A DNA stretch of 64,000 bases from Clostridium brassicae (lineage in GTDB: Bacteria; Bacillota; Clostridia; Clostridiales; Clostridiaceae). The notes under the pieces were generated by a model. The model did no database searches. It saw only the letters and a program-made list of their open reading frames with translations, and was not told where the DNA came from. Location of the stretch: positions 124,001-188,000 of the forward strand of contig NZ_JAPQFJ010000004.1 in the NCBI RefSeq assembly GCF_026738875.1, in the 5' to 3' direction. Of the stretch, positions 45,696-55,053 are shown one piece after another (the stretch's first letter is position 1; each line of letters starts with the position of its first letter). The position numbers and the translations under genes are program-made.

Positions 45696-46620
45696 GATAA
45701 CCTCCTAGTTTTTTAGCTTCTTCAAACATTTCCTCTATTATTTCATTGCAGCTCTGCTCTTTATTTATTAGCCCAGCTATTTGCCCTGCCATAACAGAAC
45801 CCATTTCTGTGTCTCCGTCTCTAACTGCCTTTGCAAGAGCTCCACTTCCTAATCTCTCAAACTCTTCAATATATGATTCATCTTTTTCCAATTCTTTAAA
45901 CTTTCTAGCTAGCTTATTCCTTAAAACTCTAACAGGATGACCTGTTGGTCTTCCTGTAACCACTGTATCTATATCTTTAGCTTTTATAATTTTACTTTTA
46001 TAATTTTGATGAACAGTACATTCATGAGCAACTAAAAACCTTGTTCCTACTTGAACTCCACTTGCTCCTAACATGAATGCTGCCGCTATCCCACGTCCAT
46101 CTCCAATTCCTCCAGCTGCTATAACAGGTATATTTACTGCATCAACAACTTGTGGGACTAGTGTCATAGTTGTTAATTCTCCAATATGACCCCCGGCTTC
46201 ACATCCTTCTGCAATAACAGCATCAGCTCCGTTTTTCTCCATTCTTCTTGCTAGAGCCACAGATGCTACTACAGGAATTACACTTATTCCATGAGATTTC
46301 CACATATCCATATACTTTCCTGGGCTACCTGCTCCAGTAGTTACTACCTTTACTCCTTCTTCACATACAAGTTTAGCAATTTCTTCAGCATTTTCACTTA
46401 ATAACATTATATTTACTCCAAAAGGCTTATCTGTGAGTTTTTTAGCCTTTCTAATTTCTTCTCTCACATACTCTACAGGAGCATTTCCTCCTGCAATAAT
46501 TCCAAGTCCTCCTGCATTTGATACAGCAGCTGCTAATGAGCTGTCAGCTATCCAAGCCATTGCCCCTTGAATTATTGGATATTTTATTCCTAATTTTTTA
46601 AATAAATCATAATTAGCCAT
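45688..46620 (-). CDS. fabK: Enoyl-ACP reductase II FabK (FMN-dependent)
   Basis: Final reductase of the elongation cycle, 310 residues, of the flavin type found in streptococci and clostridia that resists triclosan (known for the family). Motifs are GIKYPIIQGAMAWIADSSLA, the flavin site EAGGHIGELTTMTLVPQVVD and AAGGIGDGRGIAAAFMLGA. No FabI or FabL is seen in the operon. Confidence 0.94.
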   Translation of the reverse strand: MANYDLFKKLGIKYPIIQGAMAWIADSSLAAAVSNAGGLGIIAGGNAPVEYVREEIRKAKKLTDKPFGVNIMLLSENAEEIAKLVCEEGVKVVTTGAGSPGKYMDMWKSHGISVIPVVASVALARRMEKNGADAVIAEGCEAGGHIGELTTMTLVPQVVDAVNIPVIAAGGIGDGRGIAAAFMLGASGVQVGTRFLVAHECTVHQNYKSKIIKAKDIDTVVTGRPTGHPVRVLRNKLARKFKELEKDESYIEEFERLGSGALAKAVRDGDTEMGSVMAGQIAGLINKEQSCNEIIEEMFEEAKKLGGYHE

Positions 46621-46647
46621 GTTATTCTCTCCTATAATTCCTATAAA

Positions 46648-46675
46648 ATAAGACTGCTGACATGTAAGCAGTCCA
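46648..46675 (-). other. Hairpin between acpP and fabK
   Basis: GACTGCT and AGCAGTC pair around TACATGTC and are followed by TTATTTTAT. A partial terminator or processing site here would leave more acpP than downstream mRNA, suiting the high need for ACP. Confidence 0.5.
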
Positions 46676-46696
46676 TCATTAATCTTTTTTACAAAA

Positions 46697-46927
46697 TTAT
46701 TTAGATTTTGAGTTAATATAAGCTACCAAATCTTCAATTTTTTTCATGTCTTCAAGGTCTTCAGTTGGAATTTCCATACCAAACTCTTCTTCAAGTTCCA
46801 TTACTATTTCAAAAATATCTAATGAATCTATTCCTAAGTCATCAGAGAAATTTGAACCCAATAAAATCTCACTTTCATTCATAGATAAATGCTCAGCAAC
46901 AACTTTTCTAACTCTTTCAAATGTCAT
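46697..46927 (-). CDS. acpP: Acyl carrier protein
   Basis: A 76-residue acidic four-helix carrier. The phosphopantetheine serine is Ser35 in DDLGIDSLDIFEIVMELEE. AGGAGGATTTTATT precedes the ATG. It sits second in the operon after fabH and is separated from fabK by a hairpin. Confidence 0.96.
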   Translation of the reverse strand: MTFERVRKVVAEHLSMNESEILLGSNFSDDLGIDSLDIFEIVMELEEEFGMEIPTEDLEDMKKIEDLVAYINSKSK

Positions 46928-46971
46928 AATAAAATCCTCCTAAACTTGTAATCATTTATTTTAATTTATAA

Positions 46972-47949
46972 TTAGATACTCCACTCAATAAGCTCTGCAC
47001 CAAAGGTAAGTCCTCCTCCAAAGCCTACAAGAATAATCTTATCTCCTTTATTAAGAAGTCCTTTTTGAACCATTTCATCTAAAGCTATAGCTATAGTAGC
47101 TCCAGAAGTATTACCATAACGATCTAAATTCAAGTAAAATCTATCTTCATCTATTTTTAATCTTTTAGCTGCAGCTTCTATAATTCGTGTATTAGCTTGG
47201 TGAGGAACTATATACTTTATATCCTGTAAACTATATCCAGAGTCCTCTAATACCTTATCTATACATTCTTTTATTATCTTTACAGCAAACTTAAAAATTT
47301 CTCTTCCATTCATAGTTACTATGTTTTTATTTTCTATCTTTGTTTCAGTAAACAAATTATTTAATGGCACTGCAGGACACTCTAAAAACTCTCCACCTCT
47401 ACCATCTGCACCTGTATAAATTGATATAATACCTTTTTCACTACTTCTTTGAAGAACAGCAGCTCCTGCTCCATCTCCAAACAATATACAGGTTCCTCTA
47501 TCTTCCCAATTAATTATTTTGGACAACACTTCCGCTCCTATAACCAACGCTGTTTTTGATTGGCCTGTTTTAATAAATTGAGAAGCAATATTAATTGCGT
47601 ATATAAACCCTGTACAAGCTGCGGATATATCTAAACAAGTGGCATTAAATGCCCCAATCTCTTTTTGTACAATACAAGCTGTAGAAGGAATAAAATAATC
47701 TGGACTTCCTGTGGCCACTATAATTAAATCTATTTCTTCTGGGGTCATTTTTGAGTTCTTCAAAGCTAGTTTTGCCGCTTTAGTTGCAAGAACAGAAGTA
47801 TTTTCTTCTTTAGAAATTCTTCTTTCTTTTATTCCTGTTCTTTCTACTATCCAACTATTATTTGTATCTACAAACTTTGATATATCATCATTTGTAACTA
47901 TATTAGATGGTGCATAACTCCCCGTTCCAATAATTTTAACCTCATACAT
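46972..47949 (-). CDS. fabH: 3-oxoacyl-ACP synthase III FabH
   Basis: Starts fatty acid chains by condensing acyl-CoA with malonyl-ACP, 325 residues. Cys in DISAACTGFIYAIN near 112, His in VPHQANTRIIEAAAK near 250 and Asn in YGNTSGATIAIAL near 280 form the triad. Whether it prefers branched or straight primers cannot be told. Confidence 0.95.
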   Translation of the reverse strand: MYEVKIIGTGSYAPSNIVTNDDISKFVDTNNSWIVERTGIKERRISKEENTSVLATKAAKLALKNSKMTPEEIDLIIVATGSPDYFIPSTACIVQKEIGAFNATCLDISAACTGFIYAINIASQFIKTGQSKTALVIGAEVLSKIINWEDRGTCILFGDGAGAAVLQRSSEKGIISIYTGADGRGGEFLECPAVPLNNLFTETKIENKNIVTMNGREIFKFAVKIIKECIDKVLEDSGYSLQDIKYIVPHQANTRIIEAAAKRLKIDEDRFYLNLDRYGNTSGATIAIALDEMVQKGLLNKGDKIILVGFGGGLTFGAELIEWSI

Positions 47950-47970
47950 ATTTATTTACCTTTTCCTTGT

Positions 47971-48435
47971 TTATTTTTTATTAGTTATGTGATATTTATC
48001 CTTAAAAAATTCATTAAGCTTTCCTAGTGCACAAACTAATAATTTTTCATCATCTTCTGTTAATCCCTTAATACTCTCATTAACCATATCCATGTGAAAT
48101 TTTTCATGTACTCTATAAGCAAGCTTTCCCCTACGTGTTAATGTAATCTTTACAACTCTTCTATCTTTATCATCTCTTTTTCTTTCTACATAACCCTTTT
48201 TAACTAAATTATTTATAGATGCTGTAAGAGTTCCTACAGTAATTCCTAGGCCAGCGGCTACTTCTGACATAGTCCTAGGTTCATACATACCTATTTCTGC
48301 TATAGTATGCATTTCTGTAACTGATAAATCATTTAATTTTCCTGATTTAAGAGCAGTTTGCTCAATCGTTAATATATCATTAAAAATATCCACTAATAGC
48401 TCATTTACTACTGCTTTTATAGATTTATTCTCCAT
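47971..48435 (-). CDS. fabT: MarR-family regulator of fatty acid synthesis (FabT-like)
   Basis: A 154-residue winged-helix repressor, first gene of the fab/acc operon and 21 bp before fabH, the same place as FabT in streptococci. The HTH spans about 50-85 (MSEVAAGLGITVGTLTASIN) with a wing KRDDKDRRVVKITLT. FabT binds DNA with acyl-ACP as corepressor; that mechanism is inferred here from position. Two copies of a TTTGATAGTCAAA-like palindrome in its promoter are the probable operators. Confidence 0.88.
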   Translation of the reverse strand: MENKSIKAVVNELLVDIFNDILTIEQTALKSGKLNDLSVTEMHTIAEIGMYEPRTMSEVAAGLGITVGTLTASINNLVKKGYVERKRDDKDRRVVKITLTRRGKLAYRVHEKFHMDMVNESIKGLTEDDEKLLVCALGKLNEFFKDKYHITNKK

Positions 48436-48483
48436 ATCTATATATCACCATTTTCTTAATATTAAAAACCAATTTTTATGTTT

Positions 48484-48540
48484 TTCGATAGTCAAATATT
48501 TTGATAGTCAAAGTATATATTAAAAATATTATACTGTCAA
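48484..48540 (-). promoter_or_regulatory. fab operon promoter with two FabT-like operators
   Basis: On the minus strand TTGACA (48535-48540), a 17-bp spacer and TATACT (48512-48517) form a near-consensus sigma-A promoter. The palindrome TTTGATAGTCAAA (48500-48512) starts at the -10 box, and a one-mismatch copy TTCGATAGTCAAA follows 16 bp downstream at 48484-48496. This agrees with the FabT-type TTTGA-N3-TCAAA pattern and implies autorepression over the transcription start. Confidence 0.8.
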
Positions 48541-48772
48541 CTTTTTAAGTTTAATTATTGATAATTATTGTATATAATAATTATTAAATAATACGTTAGA
48601 TTCTTATTTTTAACTTTAATTTAATATTTTTTATATAGAAGTTAAAATAATCCTTCATTATAATCTAGTTAGTAATTAGTTTTAAAAATTATGATTTGAG
48701 GATATTACTATATTTTGTTATAATTAAATATTAGAGATACAATATATAGTGGTAAGGAAAGGTGAAGATTGC

Positions 48773-49762
48773 ATGACTACATTCATGTTTAAACATAAGG
48801 ATTTAGATTATACGCCAGTTAGCAATATATTTATAGATAAATATATGCCTAAAGCTGAAGGTACATATATAAAAGTATATCTTTTAGGCCTTAGGTACTG
48901 TATTGCTGGAGAGCTAGGAATAAATTCTGGAAGTATTTCATCTATGCTAAATTTAAGTGAAGAAGAAATTCTAATAGCATGGGAATATTGGAATAAAGAA
49001 GGTATAGTAAATATTACACAAATAGATTCTATGGGAAATTACTCTATAGAATTTTTAAACTTAATTAAATTATCTAATAAAGATATGTCTACAAACAACT
49101 CAAGTATTACATATGAATTAGAAGACAGTTCTATAAAGGATATGATGCATGATATAGAAAAACTTCTTGGAAGACCCCTATCATCCAAAGAAATGTCTAT
49201 GTACTTAAGTTGGCAAAAAGATTTCAATTATACACCTGAAATCATACTGCTTTTAATTCAATACAGCATATCTAAAGGTAAAACTGACTACAGGTATATA
49301 GAAAAAATAGCTATTACTTGGCACGATGCAAAAATAAGAACTATTGATGATGCACAAAATTTCATTAAAAAGCATGAAGATAAGTGGCTAAACATAAAAA
49401 AAATACTAAAATACCTAGGGGTTCAAGGTAATGAGGTAATGAAACCTCAAGAACAAATTCTTGAAAAGTGGATTAATGTATACAGATTTCCTTTAGATAT
49501 AATTTATAAAGCTTGCGACATTTGCTTTGAGAGAATAAATAAAGCAGATTTTAAATATATAGATGCTATCTTAAACAATTGGTTTAAAGCAAATATAAAA
49601 ACTTTAGAAGATATAGAGAAAAAGGATACATTAAGATCAGGTTACAAAAAAAATAACTATTACAATAATTCACGAAATGATTCTTTTAATAATTACGAAC
49701 AGCGTTCTTATGACTACGATGAATTAGAAAAAAAATTATTAGGATGGGATAATAATGATTAA
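48773..49762 (+). CDS. DnaD-domain primosome protein
   Basis: A 329-residue helicase-loading protein that starts at 48773 (AAAGGTGAAGATTGC upstream). N-terminal residues 1-100 have a DnaD/DnaB-like winged helix (CIAGELGINSGSISSML, WEYWNKEGIVNI). Two DDBH2/DnaD C-terminal repeats follow (about 115-190 and 205-290; YIDAILNNWFKANIKTLED is the classic ending). The tail is rich in Asn, Tyr and Ser. It overlaps the downstream DnaC-like gene by 8 bp, so the pair probably acts together to load the replicative helicase. Confidence 0.88.
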   Translation: MTTFMFKHKDLDYTPVSNIFIDKYMPKAEGTYIKVYLLGLRYCIAGELGINSGSISSMLNLSEEEILIAWEYWNKEGIVNITQIDSMGNYSIEFLNLIKLSNKDMSTNNSSITYELEDSSIKDMMHDIEKLLGRPLSSKEMSMYLSWQKDFNYTPEIILLLIQYSISKGKTDYRYIEKIAITWHDAKIRTIDDAQNFIKKHEDKWLNIKKILKYLGVQGNEVMKPQEQILEKWINVYRFPLDIIYKACDICFERINKADFKYIDAILNNWFKANIKTLEDIEKKDTLRSGYKKNNYYNNSRNDSFNNYEQRSYDYDELEKKLLGWDNND

Positions 49763-50741
49763 AGGCTACCAATCTGAAATATTAAAAATGTATGATGAAA
49801 TTAGAACTTATGAAGAAAATGCACTAAAAAAAAGAAAGGAAGACCTAAACAAAAAACTTCCTATAATATCAGAATTAGATAAAAAAATTAATAAGCTCTG
49901 CATTGAATTATCTATAAGCACTTTTAAAGACATTGAAAATAGAGAAGATCACTTAAAAAAACTTAAACAACAAATCACAGATTTAAGAATTGAAAAATCT
50001 GAAACATTAGTATCTAACGGTTATGACATTGAATATTTAAACCTCCATTATAGATGTAAAAAATGTAAAGACACAGGATTTATAGGTACTAGAAAATGCG
50101 ATTGTTACAAACAAAAACTTGTAAGCCTTTATTATAAGGATTCAGAGTTAAATTCAATGTTAAAGAATAATAACTTTAATAATTTTAAGTATAATTGTTA
50201 TTCTTCAAATAGAACTCACGATGGTTTGAAAAGTCCAAGAAAGAACATTGAGGAAATAGTTAAAACTTCAATGTACTTTATTGAAACCTTTCCAGATACA
50301 AATGATAATCTACTTTTTTATGGTAACTCTGGGACTGGCAAAACATTCTTAACTAATTGCATTGCAAAAGAGTTATTAGATAGAGGGTATTTGGTAATAT
50401 ATAAAACAGCTGAAGAACTTATTAAAAATTTAAGAGAAATTCGTTTGAACAATAATGAAGAGTTAGAGGATTTAATTACTAATTGTGATCTTTTAATTAT
50501 TGATGATTTAGGTACAGAGCAAATAAATAATTTCTCTAAAACAGAATTATTCAATCTTTTAAATGCTAAACTACTAAAACGTAAAAATATGATTGTATCA
50601 ACGAACTATAATATAGAAGAGCTCTCTAAAACTTATTCTGAAAGAATCACATCGAGGCTCTTTGGAAATTTTACTTTATGTAAATTCTACGGCGAAGACA
50701 TTAGAGTTAAAGTAAATCTGCATAGAATGAAAAGCCTTTAA
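49755..50741 (+). CDS. DnaC/DnaI-like ATPase, helicase loader
   Basis: A 328-residue AAA+ protein. An N-terminal coiled coil (about 20-85) precedes a four-Cys zinc motif YRCKKCKDTGFIGTRKCDCYK near 100. The AAA+ core has Walker A LLFYGNSGTGKTFLTN near 192, Walker B LLIIDDLGTEQ near 245 and sensor 1 VSTNYNIEEL near 280. It resembles DnaI. The partner DnaD-like protein is encoded immediately upstream. The gene ends in a terminator at 50785-50832. Confidence 0.92.
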   Translation: MIKGYQSEILKMYDEIRTYEENALKKRKEDLNKKLPIISELDKKINKLCIELSISTFKDIENREDHLKKLKQQITDLRIEKSETLVSNGYDIEYLNLHYRCKKCKDTGFIGTRKCDCYKQKLVSLYYKDSELNSMLKNNNFNNFKYNCYSSNRTHDGLKSPRKNIEEIVKTSMYFIETFPDTNDNLLFYGNSGTGKTFLTNCIAKELLDRGYLVIYKTAEELIKNLREIRLNNNEELEDLITNCDLLIIDDLGTEQINNFSKTELFNLLNAKLLKRKNMIVSTNYNIEELSKTYSERITSRLFGNFTLCKFYGEDIRVKVNLHRMKSL

Positions 50742-50784
50742 TATTTTCTTTTATATTTACATCTAGCAATATAAAATCGTCTTT

Positions 50785-50832
50785 GCAAAATAGGTTATTC
50801 AAAAGATTCACTTTTGAATAACCTATTTTTTT
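50785..50832 (+). terminator. Terminator of the dnaD/dnaC-like operon
   Basis: AAATAGGTTATTCAAAA and TTTTGAATAACCTATTT form a perfect 17-bp stem, followed by TTTT. Confidence 0.82.
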
Positions 50833-50883
50833 AATTAAATACATTATATTAAAAGCTAATTATAGTAATTTTTATATAAATAA

Positions 50884-50911
50884 AAAAACCTTAAGCTTTT
50901 GCTTAAGGTTT
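50884..50911 (-). terminator. Terminator of the tRNA operon
   Basis: AAAACCTTAAGC and GCTTAAGGTTTT pair around AAAA and are followed on the minus strand by more T residues, just after the last tRNA-Thr. Confidence 0.8.
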
Positions 50912-50987
<76 letters not shown>

Positions 50988-50990
50988 GTG

Positions 50991-51067
50991 TGGCGACCTA
51001 GAAGGGACTCGAACCCTCGACCCCCGGCGTGACAGGCCGGTACTCTAACCAACTGAGCCACTAGGCC
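50991..51067 (-). tRNA. tRNA-Asp (GTC)
   Basis: Cloverleaf with CCA encoded. The acceptor GGCCTAG pairs with CTAGGTC, and the anticodon loop CTGTCAC sits on a CCGGC stem. It is identical to the copy at 51333-51409. Confidence 0.95.
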
Positions 51068-51073
51068 AAATTG

Positions 51074-51149
51074 TGGTGGGCACAACAGGGCTCGAACCTG
51101 TGACCCCCTGCTTGTAAGGCAGATGCTCTCCCAGCTGAGCTATGCGCCC
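51074..51149 (-). tRNA. tRNA-Val (TAC)
   Basis: Acceptor GGGCGCA/TGTGCCC, anticodon loop CTTACAA, T arm GGTTCGAGCC, CCA encoded. Identical to the copy at 51416-51491. Confidence 0.95.
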
Positions 51150-51155
51150 ACAAAA

Positions 51156-51230
51156 TGGTGACTCCTAGGGGAATCGAACCCCTGTTACCACCGTGAAAGG
51201 GTGGTGTCTTGACCGCTTGACCAAGGAGCC
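51156..51230 (-). tRNA. tRNA-Glu (TTC)
   Basis: Acceptor GGCTCCT/AGGAGTC, anticodon loop CTTTCAC on a CCACC stem, CCA encoded. Identical to the copy at 51498-51572. Confidence 0.95.
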
Positions 51231-51253
51231 AAATAATATATTAATTTTAAAAT

Positions 51254-51329
<76 letters not shown>

Positions 51330-51332
51330 ATT

Positions 51333-51409
51333 TGGCGACCTAGAAGGGACTCGAACCCTCGACCCCCGGCGTGACAGGCCGGTACTCTAACCAACTGAGC
51401 CACTAGGCC
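51333..51409 (-). tRNA. tRNA-Asp (GTC), second copy
   Basis: Same sequence as 50991-51067. Only the short spacer to tRNA-Thr differs (ATT versus GTG on the plus strand). Confidence 0.95.
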
Positions 51410-51415
51410 AAATTG

Positions 51416-51491
51416 TGGTGGGCACAACAGGGCTCGAACCTGTGACCCCCTGCTTGTAAGGCAGATGCTCTCCCAGCTGAGCTATGCGCCC
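51416..51491 (-). tRNA. tRNA-Val (TAC), second copy
   Basis: Same sequence as 51074-51149, including the flanking spacers. Confidence 0.95.
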
Positions 51492-51497
51492 ACAAAA

Positions 51498-51572
51498 TGG
51501 TGACTCCTAGGGGAATCGAACCCCTGTTACCACCGTGAAAGGGTGGTGTCTTGACCGCTTGACCAAGGAGCC
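51498..51572 (-). tRNA. tRNA-Glu (TTC), second copy
   Basis: First tRNA of the transcript, same sequence as 51156-51230. It is followed upstream by the promoter at 51634-51662. Confidence 0.95.
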
Positions 51573-51633
51573 TTAATTAGCTTTCGTTTTAGGTTTCAAA
51601 CTCATTTGTGGAGTTCGTCACCCGACGAAGATT

Positions 51634-51662
51634 ATAATACCTTAAATTTGATCAAGTGTCAA
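51634..51662 (-). promoter_or_regulatory. tRNA operon promoter
   Basis: TTGACA (51657-51662) and TATTAT (51634-51639) are separated by 17 bp on the minus strand, about 60 bp before tRNA-Glu. Near-consensus, as expected for stable RNA. Confidence 0.75.
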
Positions 51663-51732
51663 CATCTTTTCTATATTTTTTTATTTTTTTTTATGTTTTT
51701 TTATATTTTCCTTATATTTTTGCTTATTTTTG

Positions 51733-52545
51733 CTATTTATAATCAAAATTATGTCCTATTTGTTTCATTATTATTAAAGCTGTATCTTCAATAGCTCTTT
51801 TTGTTACATCTATAGTTTTACATCTTAGCCTTCTCATTAACTTTTCAGCAAAATCTATTTCTTGAAAAACTCTTTCAACATTAGCATATTCAATTTCCTT
51901 ATAAGCAGTTCTTATTTTACTTATCCTATGTTTTCTAATTTCCATAAGCTGTATAGGGTCTATCGTAAGTCCAACTATCTTCTTTCTATCTATTTCAAAT
52001 AAATCTTCTGGTATAGGTATCTCTGGCAATAATGGAATATTTAAAGCTTTTATACCTTTATTAGCTAAATACATGCATAAAGGAGTTTTTGAAGTTCGTG
52101 AAAGTCCTATTAATACAACATCTGCATGTTTTATTCCACTAACATTTTTACTATCATCATACTGAATTGCAAATTCCATAGCTTCTATCTTCTTAAAATA
52201 CTTCTCATCCATTTCCCATACTGCTCCTGGAGCATATTGAGGTTGTATACCTATCAATCTTGATATAGTACTTATGCAAGGTCCTAAAATATTTACTATA
52301 TTGATTCCTCTTTCTATACACCTTTCTACTAAAAACTCCCTTACTTCTACTAAAACCACTGTAGAAATAACAGTAGCATTCTTAGGCTCTTTTATACTAT
52401 TTATAAATTCATTAACATCTTCTGGACTTTTTACATAAGGTATTCTTTTTACTTGTATGTCTGCTCTAAATTGATTAGCTGAAGCCCTCGCAACTAACTC
52501 TGCAGTTTCTCCTATTGAATCTGATACTGCATACACTGTTAACAT
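51733..52545 (-). CDS. Pyruvate, phosphate dikinase regulatory protein (PDRP/PPSR family)
   Basis: A 270-residue bifunctional kinase/phosphorylase that switches pyruvate phosphate dikinase (or PEP synthase) off with ADP and on with phosphate. It starts MLTVYAVSDSIGETAELVAR. The P-loop GLSRTSKTPLCMYLANKG is near 150, followed by NIPLLPEIPIPEDLF. The target enzyme gene is not in the window. It lies next to the tRNA promoter region. Confidence 0.93.
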   Translation of the reverse strand: MLTVYAVSDSIGETAELVARASANQFRADIQVKRIPYVKSPEDVNEFINSIKEPKNATVISTVVLVEVREFLVERCIERGINIVNILGPCISTISRLIGIQPQYAPGAVWEMDEKYFKKIEAMEFAIQYDDSKNVSGIKHADVVLIGLSRTSKTPLCMYLANKGIKALNIPLLPEIPIPEDLFEIDRKKIVGLTIDPIQLMEIRKHRISKIRTAYKEIEYANVERVFQEIDFAEKLMRRLRCKTIDVTKRAIEDTALIIMKQIGHNFDYK

Positions 52546-52962
52546 AAAAATTCTCCTTTCTTATGGTTTAGACGAAATATACCTTGCTTTATTATATCTA
52601 TGGGTTAAAGTTATGTAATCTATAAGCCAACAAAAATATCCTCTCAACTGCATAATATACCTATTTTAAATATATTTCAATAGTCAACTTTTTATAATTT
52701 ATTATTGAATTTGAAGTATTATATCTTATTTTTAAACCTACAATTCCATTCACATTAATCAACTCACAATCTAAAAGGATTATTTTATATTGATATATAG
52801 TCGTCTATATTATAATTATATAAAAAACTCTGTTATAATATGTGATACAATAATATATAATTCAACTTTCTCAGTACAAAAATTTCAAATAAGCTTTATT
52901 TGACATCTTATAAATTACTAGGAAAGTTAAATATACAATAGTTTGAACAAGGAGCGATAAAT
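52546..52962. other. Gene-free divergent promoter region
   Basis: AT-rich spacer between the divergent PDRP gene and the flavoprotein gene. A TTGACA is at 52900-52905, but no good -10 follows at the right distance. No hairpin or RNA motif is recognised. Confidence 0.4.
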
Positions 52963-54207
52963 TTGAAACATGAACTTATAATAATAGGTGCAGGCGCTTC
53001 AGGTATTACTGCTGCAATAACTGCTAAAAATTTTGGAATAGATGTAGCTTTAATAGATTCTAATAATAGAATAGGCAAAAAAATATTAGCCACTGGTAAT
53101 GGGAGATGTAACATCTCTAATGAAAATATCTCATTAGATAGATATCATAGTGAGGACATAGACTTTTTTAGACCAGTACTAAGTTCTTTCTCTATAAATG
53201 ATACATTAACCTTTTTCAATGAACTTGGTTTACCATTGATAACTTTAGATGAAGGTAAAATATATCCTATGTCTTTGCAAGCCTCCTCTGTACTAGATAT
53301 TTTAAGAGAAACTTTAGATGAAAAAGAAATTCCAGTTTATATTGAAACTAAAGTTTCAAGTATTAAACATGAAAATAATTATTTTAAAATTATAACAAAT
53401 ACTAGTGACGTATTTGACTGTGAGAAGCTTTTAATTTGTTGTGGCGGCAAATCTGCTGCTAATACCGGCTCAGATGGCTCTGGATTTACCTTAGCTAAAA
53501 AATTAGGTCATAGCATTGTAAATCCAATTCCTGCTCTTGTACAGCTAAAATTAGGGTATAAAAAGATAAAAGCATTGTCTGGTGTTAAATTTGACGGTAA
53601 GGCCGAAATCTTAGTGGATGGAAAATCTATTAAAGAAGACTTTGGAGAAATACTTTTTACAGACTATGGTATATCCGGTCCGCCTATATTGCAGTTAAGC
53701 AGAACAGCTTCTTATGCCTTATCAAAAGGGAAAAATACAACTATTAAAATAGATATGATGAATAATTTTTCTTCAAAAGAGCTACAAGACTTTTTAGAAA
53801 ATCATTGGGGAATATTTGGTTATCGAAGTATCCATGATTCTTTTATAGGTATTATAAACAAAAAAATAATACCTGTACTTTTAAAAGAAAGTGGTATAGA
53901 TAATATACATAAACCTTGTTGGGAATTAACTTGGAATGAAAAACTAAATATTTTTAAATTACTAAAAGAGTGGGAATTTCAAATTACAGGCACTAACGGT
54001 TTTAATAATTCTCAAGTAACTGCTGGAGGAGTAAACACCAAAGAAATAAATCCTCTTACTTTAGAATCTAAGATTTTGAAAAATCTTTATTTTGCTGGGG
54101 AAATAATTGACGTAGATGGTGACTGTGGCGGATTTAATCTTCAATGGGCATGGGCTTCTGGTTTTATAGCTGCAAAAACTATAGCTTCAAAAAATAAAAA
54201 TAGATAA
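52963..54207 (+). CDS. HI0933/YhiN-family flavoprotein
   Basis: A 414-residue FAD/NAD(P)-binding oxidoreductase. TTG start at 52963 with AAGGAGCGAT upstream. The dinucleotide motif IIGAGASGITAAITAKN is at the N-terminus, then KKILATGNGRCNISN near 48, AANTGSDGSGFTLAKKLGH near 155 and the C-terminal FAD signature FAGEIIDVDGDCGGFNLQWAWASG. The family includes BaiN-type bile acid enzymes, but the physiological substrate is mostly unknown. Confidence 0.88.
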   Translation: MKHELIIIGAGASGITAAITAKNFGIDVALIDSNNRIGKKILATGNGRCNISNENISLDRYHSEDIDFFRPVLSSFSINDTLTFFNELGLPLITLDEGKIYPMSLQASSVLDILRETLDEKEIPVYIETKVSSIKHENNYFKIITNTSDVFDCEKLLICCGGKSAANTGSDGSGFTLAKKLGHSIVNPIPALVQLKLGYKKIKALSGVKFDGKAEILVDGKSIKEDFGEILFTDYGISGPPILQLSRTASYALSKGKNTTIKIDMMNNFSSKELQDFLENHWGIFGYRSIHDSFIGIINKKIIPVLLKESGIDNIHKPCWELTWNEKLNIFKLLKEWEFQITGTNGFNNSQVTAGGVNTKEINPLTLESKILKNLYFAGEIIDVDGDCGGFNLQWAWASGFIAAKTIASKNKNR

Positions 54208-54237
54208 TAGTGCTCTTTTAAAGCATTATTATCTATT

Positions 54238-54273
54238 ATTCTATTGTAGCAAGTTAAACTTACAATAGAATAT
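54238..54273 (+). terminator. Hairpin downstream of the HI0933-like gene
   Basis: TATTCTATTGTA and TACAATAGAATA form a perfect 12-bp stem with a 12-nt loop. Its T run is weak. The remaining bases up to 54511 show nothing else. Confidence 0.55.
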
Positions 54274-54511
54274 AAATCCCAACCTTTTTTATCAGTACTT
54301 TAGTGCATTAGTATAAAAATTTTTGTCTAAATATAATCTATTGTCCATCAATAAAGTTCATAACATATACTTCTTAAGTTCAAACTTATGTCTTTTTCTA
54401 TGAAAACTTATATATCAATAGTTAATTTTTTAAAATTCTTCCTTTACTAATCAGAACCCTAATTATTAAAAACTTTCATACTACTAAACTAATATACTAT
54501 AATATATTAAA

Positions 54512-54811
54512 TTAACTTAATACATATTCTATTTCTGTTTTAGGAATCCATCTTTCTAGGGTATATCCTATTCCAGTATCTACTACCCAATATTCCTTAT
54601 CATCCTTTTCCTTTAATTTTTTTACCAATTCAACATCTATTTTGCCTAATACATGTTCATCATAGACTTGAACTATTCTTGCTTGTTTCTTTTCTTCTTC
54701 TTTTCTTAAAACATAACTTAAATACGCCTGTACATTGCAATTGAAATATTTTCCTGATTGCCTTTTACAGTAGTCATACATAGTCTCTGGTACTTCCAAT
54801 GTTATTTTCAT
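54512..54811 (-). CDS. Small hypothetical protein with ribbon-helix-helix-like start
   Basis: A 99-residue protein. The first residues MKITLEVPETMYDYCKRQSGKY resemble a beta strand plus helix as in ribbon-helix-helix or HicB-like proteins. The middle is a Glu/Lys-rich helix (YVLRKEEEKKQARIVQ), and the end YTLERWIPKTEIEYVLS is not recognised. No toxin partner is adjacent. AAGGGGGAAC precedes the ATG. Confidence 0.6.
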   Translation of the reverse strand: MKITLEVPETMYDYCKRQSGKYFNCNVQAYLSYVLRKEEEKKQARIVQVYDEHVLGKIDVELVKKLKEKDDKEYWVVDTGIGYTLERWIPKTEIEYVLS

Positions 54812-55053
54812 AATAAAGTTCCCCCTTTTAAAAGGTTATTTATACTTTAATTATATCACTCCCTCCACATTTTTGAAGGATTGTTAAATGTAATACAATT
54901 GTTTATGTAATAGAATTTACTACCAATTTGTTCTTCTATTACTATTAACCTTATCTTTAAGGAGGTACTCCTTATATTAATTTTTTTTAAATTTTTACTT
55001 TAGTCATAAAAACTACCTTAATTTGTTTATATAATAACAAAATCTATGTACTC

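Noticed and set aside
51606-51794. 62-codon plus-strand ORF
   Set aside because: Starts inside the tRNA promoter and is a T-rich low-complexity frame antisense to the PDRP gene end.
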